The translations under genes and the position numbers were made by a program. The notes under the pieces are model-generated. The model searched no databases. It was not told the origin of the DNA and saw only the letters and a program-made list of their open reading frames with translations. A stretch of 64,000 nucleotides of DNA, from NCBI GenBank assembly GCA_013376985.1, contig JACABB010000001.1, forward strand, positions 3,560 through 67,559. The letters run 5' to 3'. Position 1 is the first letter of the stretch. Each line of letters starts with the position of its first letter. This DNA comes from Bacteroidales bacterium. Its GTDB lineage: Bacteria > Bacteroidota > Bacteroidia > Bacteroidales > Tenuifilaceae. This document shows, piece by piece, positions 16,686 through 25,962 of the stretch.

Positions 16686-17459
16686 TTAATTATTCTTTCT
16701 ACAAATATATAGAATCTCGTTCTTTGGCAGAGCATATCTCTGAACTAATTCTGTTGGAAGAGAGCTAACGTAATCATCTTCCGTAACGTCAAATCCAACC
16801 TCACGAAGCCTTTTCGCATAGTCCTTACCATATAATCTTAAGTGATCGCGCTGCTTGTAGTGCTTCTCCCTTAGTTCGGGTGTATTTATGCTTTTATCCT
16901 CAAGTGTAACGTCGATAGAATAATCAAGAGGAACTTGGAAGATACCAAAACCACCCGGTTTCATTACCCGCAGCAACTCCCCCATTGCTTTTCTATCGTC
17001 ATCAACGTGCTCAAGGACATGGTTGCAAATTACAACATCAAAACTCGAATCGTGGAATGGGATATTTTGCACATCCATTTTGATATCTGCCCAAGGGGAG
17101 ATCAAATCGGCAGTTAAATAGTTAATATTTACGAGTTTTTTGAAGGGTTTGATAAAACAGAACTCTGGAGCGACATGTAGAACCCGTTTGGGGTTTGTAA
17201 AAAAATCTGTTCGGGTTTTTAGGTATAACCATATCAAACGATGCCTCTCCAGTGAAAGAGAATGTGGAGCAAGTGCATTTGCCCGTGATTGAAGTCTTCC
17301 GTAAGGTAACAATTTACGATACCTTCTACCCGAAATAGGATCTTCGAATGCATTTCCTCTATAAAAAATCGCAAGGCTTCTTAGTATAAACGCTGCAACA
17401 ATTTGTTGGTAGTGTCTAGGAATAAATCTGGAGGCAAGAGAGATAATCCGTTTAACCAT
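16686..17459 (-). CDS. Class I SAM-dependent methyltransferase
   Basis: A 257-residue protein with a basic N-terminus and a Methyltransf_11-type fold. Motif I is degenerate (RVLHVAPEFCF). The next acidic segment is YLTADLISPWADIKMDVQ. The post-core block is FDVVICNHVLEHVDDDRKAMGELLRVMKPGG, which is highly typical. The substrate is unknown; the HVAPE variant of motif I is seen in a Bacteroidota subgroup near lipid and cell-envelope genes. It starts 3 bp after the rbfA stop and precedes the permease gene, so the three are probably one transcript. Confidence 0.82.
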   Translation of the reverse strand: MVKRIISLASRFIPRHYQQIVAAFILRSLAIFYRGNAFEDPISGRRYRKLLPYGRLQSRANALAPHSLSLERHRLIWLYLKTRTDFFTNPKRVLHVAPEFCFIKPFKKLVNINYLTADLISPWADIKMDVQNIPFHDSSFDVVICNHVLEHVDDDRKAMGELLRVMKPGGFGIFQVPLDYSIDVTLEDKSINTPELREKHYKQRDHLRLYGKDYAKRLREVGFDVTEDDYVSSLPTELVQRYALPKNEILYICRKNN

Positions 17460-17462
17460 TGG

Positions 17463-17801
17463 CTAGCTCTTTAGCAATTTATCAATGCTCTCGATATAAT
17501 CGAGTGAATCATCAAGAAAGAATGCTAGTTCTGGAATAATTCTAAGCTGATGTCGAACTCTTTGAGCCAACTCATGCCTAATTGATTTGGTGTGCTCCTT
17601 AACAACCTTAAGAACATCCTCCTTTTTATCGGTTGGGAATATACTGATGTAAACCTTTGCTAGCCCAAGATCGGGGCTAACTCTTACAGATGTAACTGTA
17701 ATCATCTTTCCCCTAAAAAGGGTAACCCCTTCTTTTTGAAAAATATCGCCTAAATCTTTCTGTAACAACCTTGAAACTTTGCTTAACCTTGTCCCTTCCA
17801 T
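17463..17801 (-). CDS. rbfA: Ribosome-binding factor A
   Basis: A 112-residue protein with the family start RLSKVSRLLQKDLGDIFQ, the central VTSVRVSPDLGLAKVYISIFP and the C-terminal LRIIPELAFFLDDSLDYIESIDKLL. RbfA is a KH-domain-like factor that helps mature the 16S rRNA 5' end in the 30S subunit. It heads a minus-strand run with a methyltransferase and an ABC permease. A TAnnTTTG promoter (17817-17824) sits just upstream and leaves only about a 10-nt leader. Confidence 0.93.
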   Translation of the reverse strand: MEGTRLSKVSRLLQKDLGDIFQKEGVTLFRGKMITVTSVRVSPDLGLAKVYISIFPTDKKEDVLKVVKEHTKSIRHELAQRVRHQLRIIPELAFFLDDSLDYIESIDKLLKS

Positions 17802-17816
17802 ATCTCAGATTTTATG

Positions 17817-17824
17817 CAAATATA
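17817..17824 (-). promoter_or_regulatory. -7 promoter element for the rbfA operon
   Basis: TATATTTG on the minus strand (CAAATATA on plus), 16 nt before the rbfA ATG, fits the TAnnTTTG consensus. Confidence 0.55.
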
Positions 17825-18202
17825 GTTGATTTGGAGGAAAATAGTGGACAGAATGCAGGATGTTTGTCCCGAATTTAGTTTGGAAAAATCCTATTACCTA
17901 GTCTTATTAATACTTACCTTTGGTAGTAATTGTAATAATTTCTATTCCCTTATAATTTGTCGAGTATTTATACACGAGGTTAAAAAATCTATCATTTAAA
18001 ACAATAATAAGTATTAATTTATTAAATAGATTCTTAATTTTTTATAAATTATACGCTAATTCCTATGAGGCCATATATTAGAATGATATTATTATTCTAA
18101 TCTGAACACTTTTTCTATAATTTATTTGAATAAAACTGAAGAGAAATTTGTGGATTTTCTGTTTCATTTTAAAAGAGTTACTCAACTAATAACTTTCTTT
18201 TA
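17825..18202. other. Intergenic region between rbfA and trpS
   Basis: About 380 bp of very AT-rich spacer between divergent genes. A 48-codon frame at 17853-17999 has no Trp codons or recognisable features, and I do not call it. No terminator or leader structure was found. Confidence 0.5.
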
Positions 18203-18210
18203 TATTTTTG
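18203..18210 (+). promoter_or_regulatory. -7 promoter element for trpS
   Basis: TATTTTTG fits TAnnTTTG and lies 20 nt before the trpS ATG, which makes a very short leader and rules out a leader-peptide attenuator for this gene from that start. Confidence 0.5.
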
Positions 18211-18230
18211 CGGTTTAAATATTAAAAAAG

Positions 18231-19220
18231 ATGGATATAGTTTTAAGCGGAATTCGTCCAACTGGTAAATTGCATCTTGGGAATTATTTTGGTGCGATGA
18301 AGAACTTTATTAAGATGCAGGAAGAAAATACGTGTTTTTTCTTTATTGCAGATTACCACTCGTTAACAACACACCCCACCCCAGAGGATTTACACGGATC
18401 TGTTAAACATGTTTTGGCAGAATATCTAGCATGTGGTCTCGATCCTGAGAAATCAACTATTTATATACAAAGTGATGTTCCTGAAATCCCCGAGCTATAT
18501 TTATTGCTTAATATGAATGCCTATATGGGTGAACTTGAGCGTTGTACCTCCTTTAAGGATATGATTAGAAAGCAACCCGATAATGTGAATGCGGGCTTAC
18601 TCACTTATCCAACCCTTATGGCTGCTGATATACTTATTCACAGATCTCATAAAGTGCCTGTAGGTAAAGATCAAGAGCAGCACTTGGAGATGACACGCAC
18701 TTTTGCAAATCGTTTCAACAGAATATATAATGTTAACTATTTCCCAGAACCAGTTGCTTATAATTTCGGGGAAGAACTTGTTAAAATACCGGGACTTGAT
18801 GGTACGGGAAAAATGGGTAAGTCGGAAGATAATGGCGTTTTTCTTGCTGATGATGTGGATACTATTCGAAAAAAGGTAATGAGGGCAGTTACCGATAGCG
18901 GACCAACTGAGCCAAATCAACCAAAGCCTGATGCTATACAAAACTTATTTACACTGATGAAAGCGGTCTCCACCCCCGATACATATTCCTTCTTCGATGA
19001 GAAGTACAACACCTGTCAGATTCGTTATGGAGACTTAAAGAAACAACTTGCAGAAGATATCATTAAAATTACTTCCCCCATTAGAGAAAACATTGAAGGT
19101 ATTCTTGAAGATAATGAATATCTCCGAAAGGTAGCAAAAATGGGTGCTGAAAAAGCTCGCGAAAGTGCTACAATGACTATACGTGATGTCCGAAGGATTA
19201 TTGGTTTTAGGCAGTTCTAA
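18231..19220 (+). CDS. trpS: Tryptophan--tRNA ligase
   Basis: A 329-residue class I synthetase that charges tRNA-Trp. The start SGIRPTGKLHLGNYFGAM holds the HIGH-like motif (HLGN, His15). The KMSKS-like loop is KMGKSEDN at about residue 196. The tryptophan-pocket region GELERCTSFKDM and the GKDQEQHLEMTR segment are as in the family. Length is normal. It stands alone with its own promoter. Confidence 0.95.
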   Translation: MDIVLSGIRPTGKLHLGNYFGAMKNFIKMQEENTCFFFIADYHSLTTHPTPEDLHGSVKHVLAEYLACGLDPEKSTIYIQSDVPEIPELYLLLNMNAYMGELERCTSFKDMIRKQPDNVNAGLLTYPTLMAADILIHRSHKVPVGKDQEQHLEMTRTFANRFNRIYNVNYFPEPVAYNFGEELVKIPGLDGTGKMGKSEDNGVFLADDVDTIRKKVMRAVTDSGPTEPNQPKPDAIQNLFTLMKAVSTPDTYSFFDEKYNTCQIRYGDLKKQLAEDIIKITSPIRENIEGILEDNEYLRKVAKMGAEKARESATMTIRDVRRIIGFRQF

Positions 19221-19279
19221 GGATCGTTATATAAAAATTAGGGCGTTCAGATTTGAGAAATCACCTTTAATTCAATCTT

Positions 19280-20287
19280 TTATCTAACATCAATCCTTAG
19301 AAATAATCCAGACCTATTCCCTTCGTGAATTTTTACCTTTTTACCAGCATCAATTTGATGGTAATCTTCATTGGAAATTAGGTAAAGTTTCTTTCCTACC
19401 AATATATAATGGTAATCGCCACGAATACTGGTTTTAATATTTCTCCCCAACAACTTCACATTACTATGAATCTTATCGCTAATAATACAAGTTGTAACCT
19501 TTTTAAGGTTTGATAGAAAATCGGATAGAAGTTTTTGAATCATCAAAACATATAGCCCCACCCCAATAATTGCAATCAAATAGTATCGCCCATAAACCAA
19601 AAGGTGACGACCTATTTCACCTAAATTTTCGAAATATTCAGCAATTAAAATTGCAGTAAAGATAAATGCAATAAAATAGATTACTGCAAGCATAACAAGT
19701 ACAATAATCGATCTCTTTACCAATGTTTTCTTAATAATTGCACGCTCGCCATCCTCCATTGTTTCATTATAGTCCGATAGGTAATCGTTTTCAATAGAGA
19801 TCTCTTTAGGTTCTTGAATTGTGATAGGGATTATACCTAAAAGGATATTGCCATTCTCTGTAAGTTCAATACGAATAATATCTCCAGTGTTATATTTTCT
19901 GTAATTAGAATAGTTTACCCTAACCTCTCTGTTTGTAAAAATAAGATAGTAATCGGTGTCCATATCCTGTTTCCCATCGTTCTCTCTTATAGTTGTATCT
20001 TCTTTTTTTTCAATAACTTCGCCCTCAATCACCCATTTCTTTGCATCTGGTCGAGTATAAAACGATACCCTGCGATGAATGTAAACACCAATAAAAAATA
20101 TTATTAGAGAGAAAGCCCCAACGAAGTAAAAGATGTACCAATCGCCGTCGTATACACAAAAAGTTATGGCTAAACCCCAAAGCACAATAAAAATAATCGC
20201 AATCACACCAATTACCTGTTTTACTTGTTTTTTTAAATAGGTTCTGTCTAAATCGGTTATTGGTACAAGATTTTCAGAGTAATTCAT
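19280..20287 (-). CDS. Unknown membrane protein with four predicted spans
   Basis: A 335-residue protein I do not recognise. Hydrophobic helices are predicted at about residues 22-43, 50-70, 193-222 and 230-252. A soluble domain sits between spans 2 and 3 (about 75-165). It is beta-like, with WVIEGEVIEKKEDT and YLIFTNREVRVNYSNYRKYNTGDIIRIEL, as in small barrel-type domains. A second short soluble region lies at the C-terminus. A second unknown membrane protein and cysS are encoded upstream on the same strand, with an 84-bp gap to the former. Both small proteins have a pairing of membrane anchor and beta-rich soluble part. Confidence 0.6.
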   Translation of the reverse strand: MNYSENLVPITDLDRTYLKKQVKQVIGVIAIIFIVLWGLAITFCVYDGDWYIFYFVGAFSLIIFFIGVYIHRRVSFYTRPDAKKWVIEGEVIEKKEDTTIRENDGKQDMDTDYYLIFTNREVRVNYSNYRKYNTGDIIRIELTENGNILLGIIPITIQEPKEISIENDYLSDYNETMEDGERAIIKKTLVKRSIIVLVMLAVIYFIAFIFTAILIAEYFENLGEIGRHLLVYGRYYLIAIIGVGLYVLMIQKLLSDFLSNLKKVTTCIISDKIHSNVKLLGRNIKTSIRGDYHYILVGKKLYLISNEDYHQIDAGKKVKIHEGNRSGLFLRIDVR

Positions 20288-20371
20288 GGATGTTGTTTGC
20301 TTTGTTTAGCCCCCGAAGACGTTCTTGTGCGGGGTAGGTTCTGCTAATTCAGTCGCTGTTGATACCTTTCT

Positions 20372-20893
20372 CTATTTTTTTATTTCTATTTTGAAAATGT
20401 AATTAACTTCATTACTAGTAATATATGATATTCTAACTTTTTGTCCATTTCTAGTTATTGGTCCTGTATTTATTTTTATACCATGATAAACATCGTTTGG
20501 TATCGTAAAATCTGTAAATATGAATGGTATTCCGTTTACAGTATATCTTACATTATCCTGCTTTACCAACGACATAGGACAATAATCCTTTGTTTCGCCC
20601 TCAACAACACTATAGTTTTTGGATTCAACTATTTTATAGAAATCTCTTCTAACAACAATAATCCGGGGGATTTTGGATAGGTTAACTATTATAAAAATGG
20701 CAAAAAACCCACATATCAAATATCCAGTAAAAATATATACCTGTCGTTGAAGAGAGTATTTTACGTTGCTTTTCTTGGTATAATAAGCCAACCCATAGCC
20801 TAAGATGGATAGAACTAAAAGAAATAATAAGCGACCAAATCCAAATCCAACTGGTTGATATTCATACAATGTTTGATAGTCCACTTGTGTCAA
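20372..20893 (-). CDS. Unknown membrane protein with two predicted spans
   Basis: A 173-residue protein of no family I recognise. Two hydrophobic spans, at about residues 19-40 and 52-74, are followed by a soluble part. That part has VEGETKDYCPMSLVKQDNVRYTVNGIPFIFTDF and KVRISYITSNEVNYIFKIEI, a beta-rich pattern resembling the soluble part of the 335-residue neighbour. It starts 19 bp after the cysS stop on the same strand and may be cotranscribed. Confidence 0.55.
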   Translation of the reverse strand: MTQVDYQTLYEYQPVGFGFGRLLFLLVLSILGYGLAYYTKKSNVKYSLQRQVYIFTGYLICGFFAIFIIVNLSKIPRIIVVRRDFYKIVESKNYSVVEGETKDYCPMSLVKQDNVRYTVNGIPFIFTDFTIPNDVYHGIKINTGPITRNGQKVRISYITSNEVNYIFKIEIKK

Positions 20894-20912
20894 TCAAAGA
20901 ATGAAATCTGTT

Positions 20913-22382
20913 CTATGCTATCTCCCAATCAAATCCATCTTTGCGATCGCGAACAGTAACTCCCATTTGAGTGATTTCATTCCTGATTTTATCCGATGTT
21001 GCAAAATCCTTATTTGCTTTGGCCTCAAGACGCATATTTAGTAACATGTCAATAAGTTTACCCGTTAGTTCGCCTTGCTTAGAGCCTTCGTTTTGCTCAT
21101 CTTTTAATCCTAGGATATCAAAGGTTATTGTTCTAAAGGTGTTTCGCAATGTACTAAGATCTGCTTCGGATATAGTTTCCTTATTTTCTGCAAGTAAGTT
21201 GATACTGCGAACCCAATCGAATAGAACCGCAATGGCAATTGAACTGTTGAAATCATCGTTAAGTGCATCAAATGCCTTGTTGAGATCTTTAATATCAACA
21301 CTAGATTTGTCTGAAGGTTTAATCTTATCGAGGAATCGATTTGCAGCCATCAATCTCTGTAGCCCTTTTTCGGATGCCTGAAGAGCCTCGTTTGAAAAAT
21401 CCAAAGTGCTTCGATAATGGCATTGCAACATAAAAAACCTAACGGCCATTGGGGAATAACCCTTCTCTAGTAAGGGATGATTACCAGTAAATAACTCGTT
21501 GGGTAAAAATCCATTTCCGGCAGTTTTCGACATTCTTACCCCATTTACAGTAAGCATGTTGGTGTGCATCCAATAGTTTACAGGTGCTGTATGATTACAT
21601 GCCTGCGATTGTGCTATTTCATTGGTGTGATGCGTGGCCTGTAAATCCATACCACCCCCGTGTATATCAAAATTGTCTCCTAAATATTTTCTACCCATTG
21701 CTGAGCATTCAATATGCCAACCAGGAAAACCCCAACCCCATGGAGAAGGCCATTTCATCAATGTTTCTGGTTTTGCAGCAATCCATAAAGCAAAATCAAG
21801 GCGACCATGCTTTTCGTCTTGCCCTCCAAGCTCGCGAGTTCCTTCTAGCAGTTCTTCGAGTTTTCGGTTGGTTAACTGACCGTAAGAGTATTCTTTGCTG
21901 TATTTTTCTACATCAAAATAAACAGTCCCGTTAATTTCATAAGCATAGCCATTCTCAATGATTTGTTTAATCATCTCTATTTGCTCACAAATATGACCAG
22001 TTGCGGTTGGTTCAATGGTTGGTGGCAACGTATTAAATGTTCTCATTACATCATGAAAACCAAGCGTATATTTATGCACAATTTCCATTGGTTCAAGCTG
22101 TTCCAGCTTTGCTTTTTTAGCAAATTTATCATCCCCTTCATCCCTGTCGCCCTCCAGATGTCCTGCATCTGTAATGTTACGAACATACCTTACCTTATAA
22201 CCTAAATAAAGTAAATATCTATATATTAAATCAAATGAAATGAAAGTCCGACAATTCCCCAGATGTACATTGCTATATACGGTGGGCCCACAAACATAAA
22301 GTCCAACATGGTTTGGGCTAATTGGCTTAAACTCTTCTTTCTTACGAGTTAGTGTGTTGTAGATATACAAAGGATTTTCCAT
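20913..22382 (-). CDS. cysS: Cysteine--tRNA ligase
   Basis: A 489-residue class I synthetase. The N-terminus has YVCGPTVYSNVHLGNCRTFISFD, with the zinc Cys and the HIGH-like HLGN. WHIECSAMGRKYLG and DLQATHHTNEIAQS supply further zinc ligands. The KMSKS-like loop is VRMSKTAGNGF. The C-terminal DALR-type helical region and TSDKIRNEI...GVTVRDRKDG tail are as usual. It charges tRNA-Cys, the molecule that the attenuator at 9.4 kb is predicted to sense. It has its own TACTTTTG promoter. Confidence 0.95.
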   Translation of the reverse strand: MENPLYIYNTLTRKKEEFKPISPNHVGLYVCGPTVYSNVHLGNCRTFISFDLIYRYLLYLGYKVRYVRNITDAGHLEGDRDEGDDKFAKKAKLEQLEPMEIVHKYTLGFHDVMRTFNTLPPTIEPTATGHICEQIEMIKQIIENGYAYEINGTVYFDVEKYSKEYSYGQLTNRKLEELLEGTRELGGQDEKHGRLDFALWIAAKPETLMKWPSPWGWGFPGWHIECSAMGRKYLGDNFDIHGGGMDLQATHHTNEIAQSQACNHTAPVNYWMHTNMLTVNGVRMSKTAGNGFLPNELFTGNHPLLEKGYSPMAVRFFMLQCHYRSTLDFSNEALQASEKGLQRLMAANRFLDKIKPSDKSSVDIKDLNKAFDALNDDFNSSIAIAVLFDWVRSINLLAENKETISEADLSTLRNTFRTITFDILGLKDEQNEGSKQGELTGKLIDMLLNMRLEAKANKDFATSDKIRNEITQMGVTVRDRKDGFDWEIA

Positions 22383-22413
22383 AGTAATATTGAATAACAG
22401 ATTCGGTCATATG

Positions 22414-22421
22414 CAAAAGTA
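22414..22421 (-). promoter_or_regulatory. -7 promoter element for cysS
   Basis: TACTTTTG on the minus strand (CAAAAGTA on plus), 32 nt before the ATG. The leader is too short for an attenuator. Confidence 0.5.
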
Positions 22422-22464
22422 AAAAAAAGCGTCAAAGAAAGTGTCAATTGAGAGAAAAGTTAAA

Positions 22465-22494
22465 AACAAAAAAAGGAGAATGACACCATTCTCC
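22465..22494 (-). terminator. Intrinsic terminator of the NYN-domain gene
   Basis: On the minus strand, a perfect 8-bp stem GGAGAATG / CATTCTCC (22475-22482 with 22487-22494) is followed by a T-rich run complementary to the A-tract at 22464-22474. Confidence 0.75.
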
Positions 22495-22521
22495 CTTATT
22501 AGTATTATTTCTGACAACAGT

Positions 22522-23454
22522 TTACCAAGCATTAGGGTCGTCTTGAATTTCAGGTACAACCTTTTTTACATTTTTGGCAACATCCTGACCTTTTTCATTT
22601 TTTTCAACGGTGAACTCTACAATATCACCATCATGGATCTCGTTAAAATCGCCCTCAACAACATCAAGATAATGGAAAAAAAGATTATTTGGCGGGAATT
22701 GAACAAAGCCATACCCGTTATTCATATTCATAGCGGCACCTTGTTTTATGGTGTCATCCTCCAACTCAATTGTTTGTAATTTATTGGGTTGACTATAATC
22801 TTGCTGCGCAAATAGGTTAACAATAAGCTTGTCATTGATTTTTAGACCATGATTAATAACCTCATGCATAGCAACAGGGAATGTAACTTCGCGGATTAAA
22901 TCCTGTGATGTGCGAGTAACAACTTCGCGGCCCATATCATCAGTATAGTCAAAATCCCAACTTAAAACCATTACTTTTGATCCAATTGAATTCAGCTTAC
23001 GGATAAGAGGAACATAATCTCCATCGGAAGTAATTAGCACAAGCACATTAAAGCGCTTGTAGAAGGCTTGTTCGAAAGCTTCGAGCGCCAACCAAACATC
23101 AATTCCTTTGTCGTCCTTTTTACCACCGCGAGTACGAATTGGGAGGTAATGTGTTACCACTCCTTCAGACATCAATATATCATCGAATACACGATCGTTA
23201 TATAGCTGATTTCCTCGTTGACTTGCTTCTTGCGCACTAATTCTTCCTCGAAAATAGTGTGCTTCTATGACCTGACAAAACCTAGAATCAACATCCTCTT
23301 CCCGAGCAATCATATTCCTGATAAACTCATGCAATCCTGCGATATTAAGCCTTTTACGTCTTGTATGAAAGTAGTTGTAGTAGTTGCTAACATGAAGAAA
23401 ATAGTTGCCATCATAAAAGACACCAATGCGTATTAATTCTTGTCCAGATGTCAT
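22522..23454 (-). CDS. NYN-domain putative ribonuclease with C-terminal cold-shock domain
   Basis: A 310-residue protein. Residues about 8-190 form a NYN (PIN-like) domain: IGVFYDGNYFLH holds the first catalytic Asp, KGIDVWLALEA and LITSDGDYVPLIRKL the others. These domains are metal-dependent RNA nucleases. After a linker the C-terminus (about 235-305) is a cold-shock/OB fold with NGYGFVQF and NLFFHYLDV, close to the RNP1 and RNP2 motifs, and EIHDGDIVEFTVEKNEKG. The combination suggests an RNase with a built-in RNA-binding module. It has a good promoter and its own terminator, so it is a single-gene unit. Confidence 0.85.
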   Translation of the reverse strand: MTSGQELIRIGVFYDGNYFLHVSNYYNYFHTRRKRLNIAGLHEFIRNMIAREEDVDSRFCQVIEAHYFRGRISAQEASQRGNQLYNDRVFDDILMSEGVVTHYLPIRTRGGKKDDKGIDVWLALEAFEQAFYKRFNVLVLITSDGDYVPLIRKLNSIGSKVMVLSWDFDYTDDMGREVVTRTSQDLIREVTFPVAMHEVINHGLKINDKLIVNLFAQQDYSQPNKLQTIELEDDTIKQGAAMNMNNGYGFVQFPPNNLFFHYLDVVEGDFNEIHDGDIVEFTVEKNEKGQDVAKNVKKVVPEIQDDPNAW

Positions 23455-23536
23455 AACTAGAGGTGTTTGTGTTAAATAAAATTTTGAATAGACTAATTTC
23501 CTAATTAAAAAAGGGAAATAATTTTTTATTCATGGG

Positions 23537-23566
23537 CAAATATATACAATCTTCGTTAGGCTGCAA
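23537..23566 (-). promoter_or_regulatory. Promoter of the NYN-domain gene (-33 TTG, -7 TATATTTG)
   Basis: On the minus strand, TTG (23566-23564) is followed after 19 nt by TATATTTG (23544-23537), matching the Bacteroidota consensus TTG-N17-23-TAnnTTTG. The leader is about 75 nt. The rest of the 23455-23811 gap is AT-rich spacer without a gene. Confidence 0.6.
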
Positions 23567-23811
23567 TTACTCTCCACCTATCAAAGTCGGTATTATTCAT
23601 AAATGTTATAATAGAATGCAACCCAACCAACGCTGCAACCCTTGAAAACACTAGGATATAAGGCTTCTATACTATTTATCTATTAAAAAGGTGATTTATA
23701 TCAATAGTGTAAAATAATAGATAAGAAAATAATATTATTTTAAAATATGATAGAATCTAACCTCTTTTACAATGAAAAAAGGTGGGAAAAAATCATACTT
23801 TAAATGGTTAG

Positions 23812-25413
23812 TTATTCCAAAGAAATCTGATTTTCCTTAGGATATTCTACAGAATAAGAAAATTGTAACTTTTTAGTTTCTTGAGATTTAATAATTAGAA
23901 TCCACTTAAGCAGACCATTAGCAGAATTATAGTTTGCTCCACCTTGATCTAAGAGTTTTACCTTAACTTTTTCGTTAGCCGAAACAGGAACTTGATCTTC
24001 GATTTCGATTTCAACATCTTGCTTTTTACCATTTGTAATGGTAATCTCCCAACTACGGGTTTCGGTAACCTTGGAGCCTATAAGGTTTTTTTCTTTAAAT
24101 GCTTTTACTTTGGTTCGTTTTACAGCAACGCTTTCATCTTTTCCCAACGATAGTTTTAATGTATCGCCAAAGGCTTTGGTATTAAGAGTTGTAGAGCCCA
24201 CAAAGTTGTTTTCAAAATATAGGTTTGCATCACCGTAAAGTAGGTTTAATCCTTGCCATTCGGTCATATTAGCAATTAAATAGGCATACTCTGATAATTT
24301 GGGTGTTGTTGTATACTGATAGGTTGCTTTAACTGTTGGGGTTTGAAGAATTGCTGTAACTGGTTGCTGTTTCGATGGGATATCGTAGGGGATATCAATA
24401 TTAAATGTGAAATTGGTTTGACTTTCGGATACTGAAACGGGCATTGACTTATCAACCATTGCGTCATCTTTAGAGGACATCGAAACTTCAGCTTCTTCGA
24501 ATACTTTTTCTTTTTTAGCTACTGCTGCATTTCCACGAACAGAATAATTGAGATAGGGTTGAATAATGTCAATATACCAAGGAAAAATTGTAGGTGCAGT
24601 AGAACCAGATGTTGGATTTCCAGAGGAAACTGAGAGTTTTATCTTACTCCAATCTTCCCCCGTTGTTTGATAAACATTTGCCTTATTGGTAATACTCAAA
24701 GGTGCATTAATGCTATTCACCCTTATATCATAAGTTGGATACCAACCTGCTTCTATGGCAAAGTATTTTATTTTAGCGCTTGTTGATATGGGTTGGTCGG
24801 CCATGAAGGCAACCATTATTTCACTAGTATTCATAACCTTTTGAGCCGATAGATTCTGTATTTGCTCATTCAATTTTCGAAGATCCTCCTCAAGGTTAGC
24901 AATCAAGTCTAACTTTTCAATGCGACTTCGTTCCAACTCATCAAATCTTGCGCGGAAATATATTAGCGAGTTTTTTAGATCCTCAAGTTTTACACCTTGA
25001 TCGCCTATCAACTTTTTATTCGAAGCGAGTACATCTTTTTCCAAATCAATTGTTTGCAACAAAGCTTTTTCAAGTGTAATTTTCTTTTCCAACTCTTTTT
25101 TTCTGGCTTGTAGTTTGATAAATTCAGGGTTTTGTGAAAGTGAATCAAGCATGTTTTTCTGACATGAAACAGAAACTATGGTTGCTTCGACACAGCTAAT
25201 CTGGATTGATGATTCATCAAGATTTGGAGGAAGGTTAGTGAAAATCACTCTATTCTCTCCTTTATCGAGATTTATCTTGGCAACCCTTGTAATTTGAGCA
25301 CCCTGTGTGTAAACGGTTGCACTCACTACTTTAGATTTTATGTGCTTCTGCTGAGCGAATGTAGTTCCTATTACAAAAGGGAATAGGAGTGTAAAAATAG
25401 CTGCTCTTCTCAT
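23812..25413 (-). CDS. MuiA-like protein with DUF4140 and DUF4139 domains
   Basis: A 533-residue secreted or periplasmic protein with a signal peptide (cleavage near TTFAQQ). The DUF4140 domain is at about residues 28-125, starting SKVVSATVYTQGAQITRV. A coiled-coil region of about 90 residues comes next. The DUF4139 domain runs from about 210 to the end, with WYPTYDIRV, VYQTTGEDWSKIKLSVSSGNP and GLLKWILIIKSQETKKLQFSYSVEYPK. The family is named mucoidy inhibitor A-like; its biochemical role is unknown. It stands alone behind a TATATTTG promoter. Confidence 0.85.
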   Translation of the reverse strand: MRRAAIFTLLFPFVIGTTFAQQKHIKSKVVSATVYTQGAQITRVAKINLDKGENRVIFTNLPPNLDESSIQISCVEATIVSVSCQKNMLDSLSQNPEFIKLQARKKELEKKITLEKALLQTIDLEKDVLASNKKLIGDQGVKLEDLKNSLIYFRARFDELERSRIEKLDLIANLEEDLRKLNEQIQNLSAQKVMNTSEIMVAFMADQPISTSAKIKYFAIEAGWYPTYDIRVNSINAPLSITNKANVYQTTGEDWSKIKLSVSSGNPTSGSTAPTIFPWYIDIIQPYLNYSVRGNAAVAKKEKVFEEAEVSMSSKDDAMVDKSMPVSVSESQTNFTFNIDIPYDIPSKQQPVTAILQTPTVKATYQYTTTPKLSEYAYLIANMTEWQGLNLLYGDANLYFENNFVGSTTLNTKAFGDTLKLSLGKDESVAVKRTKVKAFKEKNLIGSKVTETRSWEITITNGKKQDVEIEIEDQVPVSANEKVKVKLLDQGGANYNSANGLLKWILIIKSQETKKLQFSYSVEYPKENQISLE

Positions 25414-25460
25414 AGGTTAGGTGCTTTGGAAAGTACTTATTATGAAGTCTTATATTGAAC

Positions 25461-25468
25461 CAAATATA
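25461..25468 (-). promoter_or_regulatory. -7 promoter element for the MuiA-like gene
   Basis: TATATTTG on the minus strand (CAAATATA on plus), about 48 nt before the ATG at 25413, fits TAnnTTTG. Confidence 0.45.
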
Positions 25469-25962
25469 GCTAATACTTATAAATAAAATGTTTTCATCTT
25501 TTAGATTATAAGAAATTAAGGTGTTAAATTCAGAGATATAAATCCAGATTGCTATTTAGCAATAGTATTGAACACACTAAGGTGTATGGCCAATTATCGT
25601 TGTTTTAACCTCTAAATATTCTGTAATAATTGACTTACATGTGCTGTGCGAGTTTTAACTTGTGCTTTAAACGCCTTGTTCTTTCCTTCTTGCTTTCTCC
25701 TGTTTGCTTTAAACCAATCCTTTCAATTAAAAGAAATCAAAATAATTCTTGATAAAAATTCCAAAAAATATTAAATTCAACTATTTAGAAAATTGATATA
25801 AAAACAGCGTTGTTTTATTAAACAATTTCCAATTTATTATACAATTAAATATTTTTATTCTAAAAAAATTACCAAACCGTAAAGAAAAATTTTTTTTATT
25901 ATTAAATAATCATAATCATAATTGTTTTAAATTAACATCACAAACCTTTAAATATATAACCG
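25469..25962. other. AT-rich intergenic region without recognisable gene
   Basis: Nearly 500 bp between divergent genes. It has long A/T runs and no convincing ORF, hairpin or promoter of the TAnnTTTG type toward the DUF3103 gene. Confidence 0.5.

Noticed and set aside
17853-17999. 48-codon ORF between rbfA and trpS, considered as a Trp leader peptide
   Set aside because: It has no Trp codons and no terminator follows, and trpS has its own promoter after it.
20971-21381. 136-codon plus-strand ORF inside cysS
   Set aside because: It is a shadow of the strongly supported cysS frame on the other strand and has no family resemblance.
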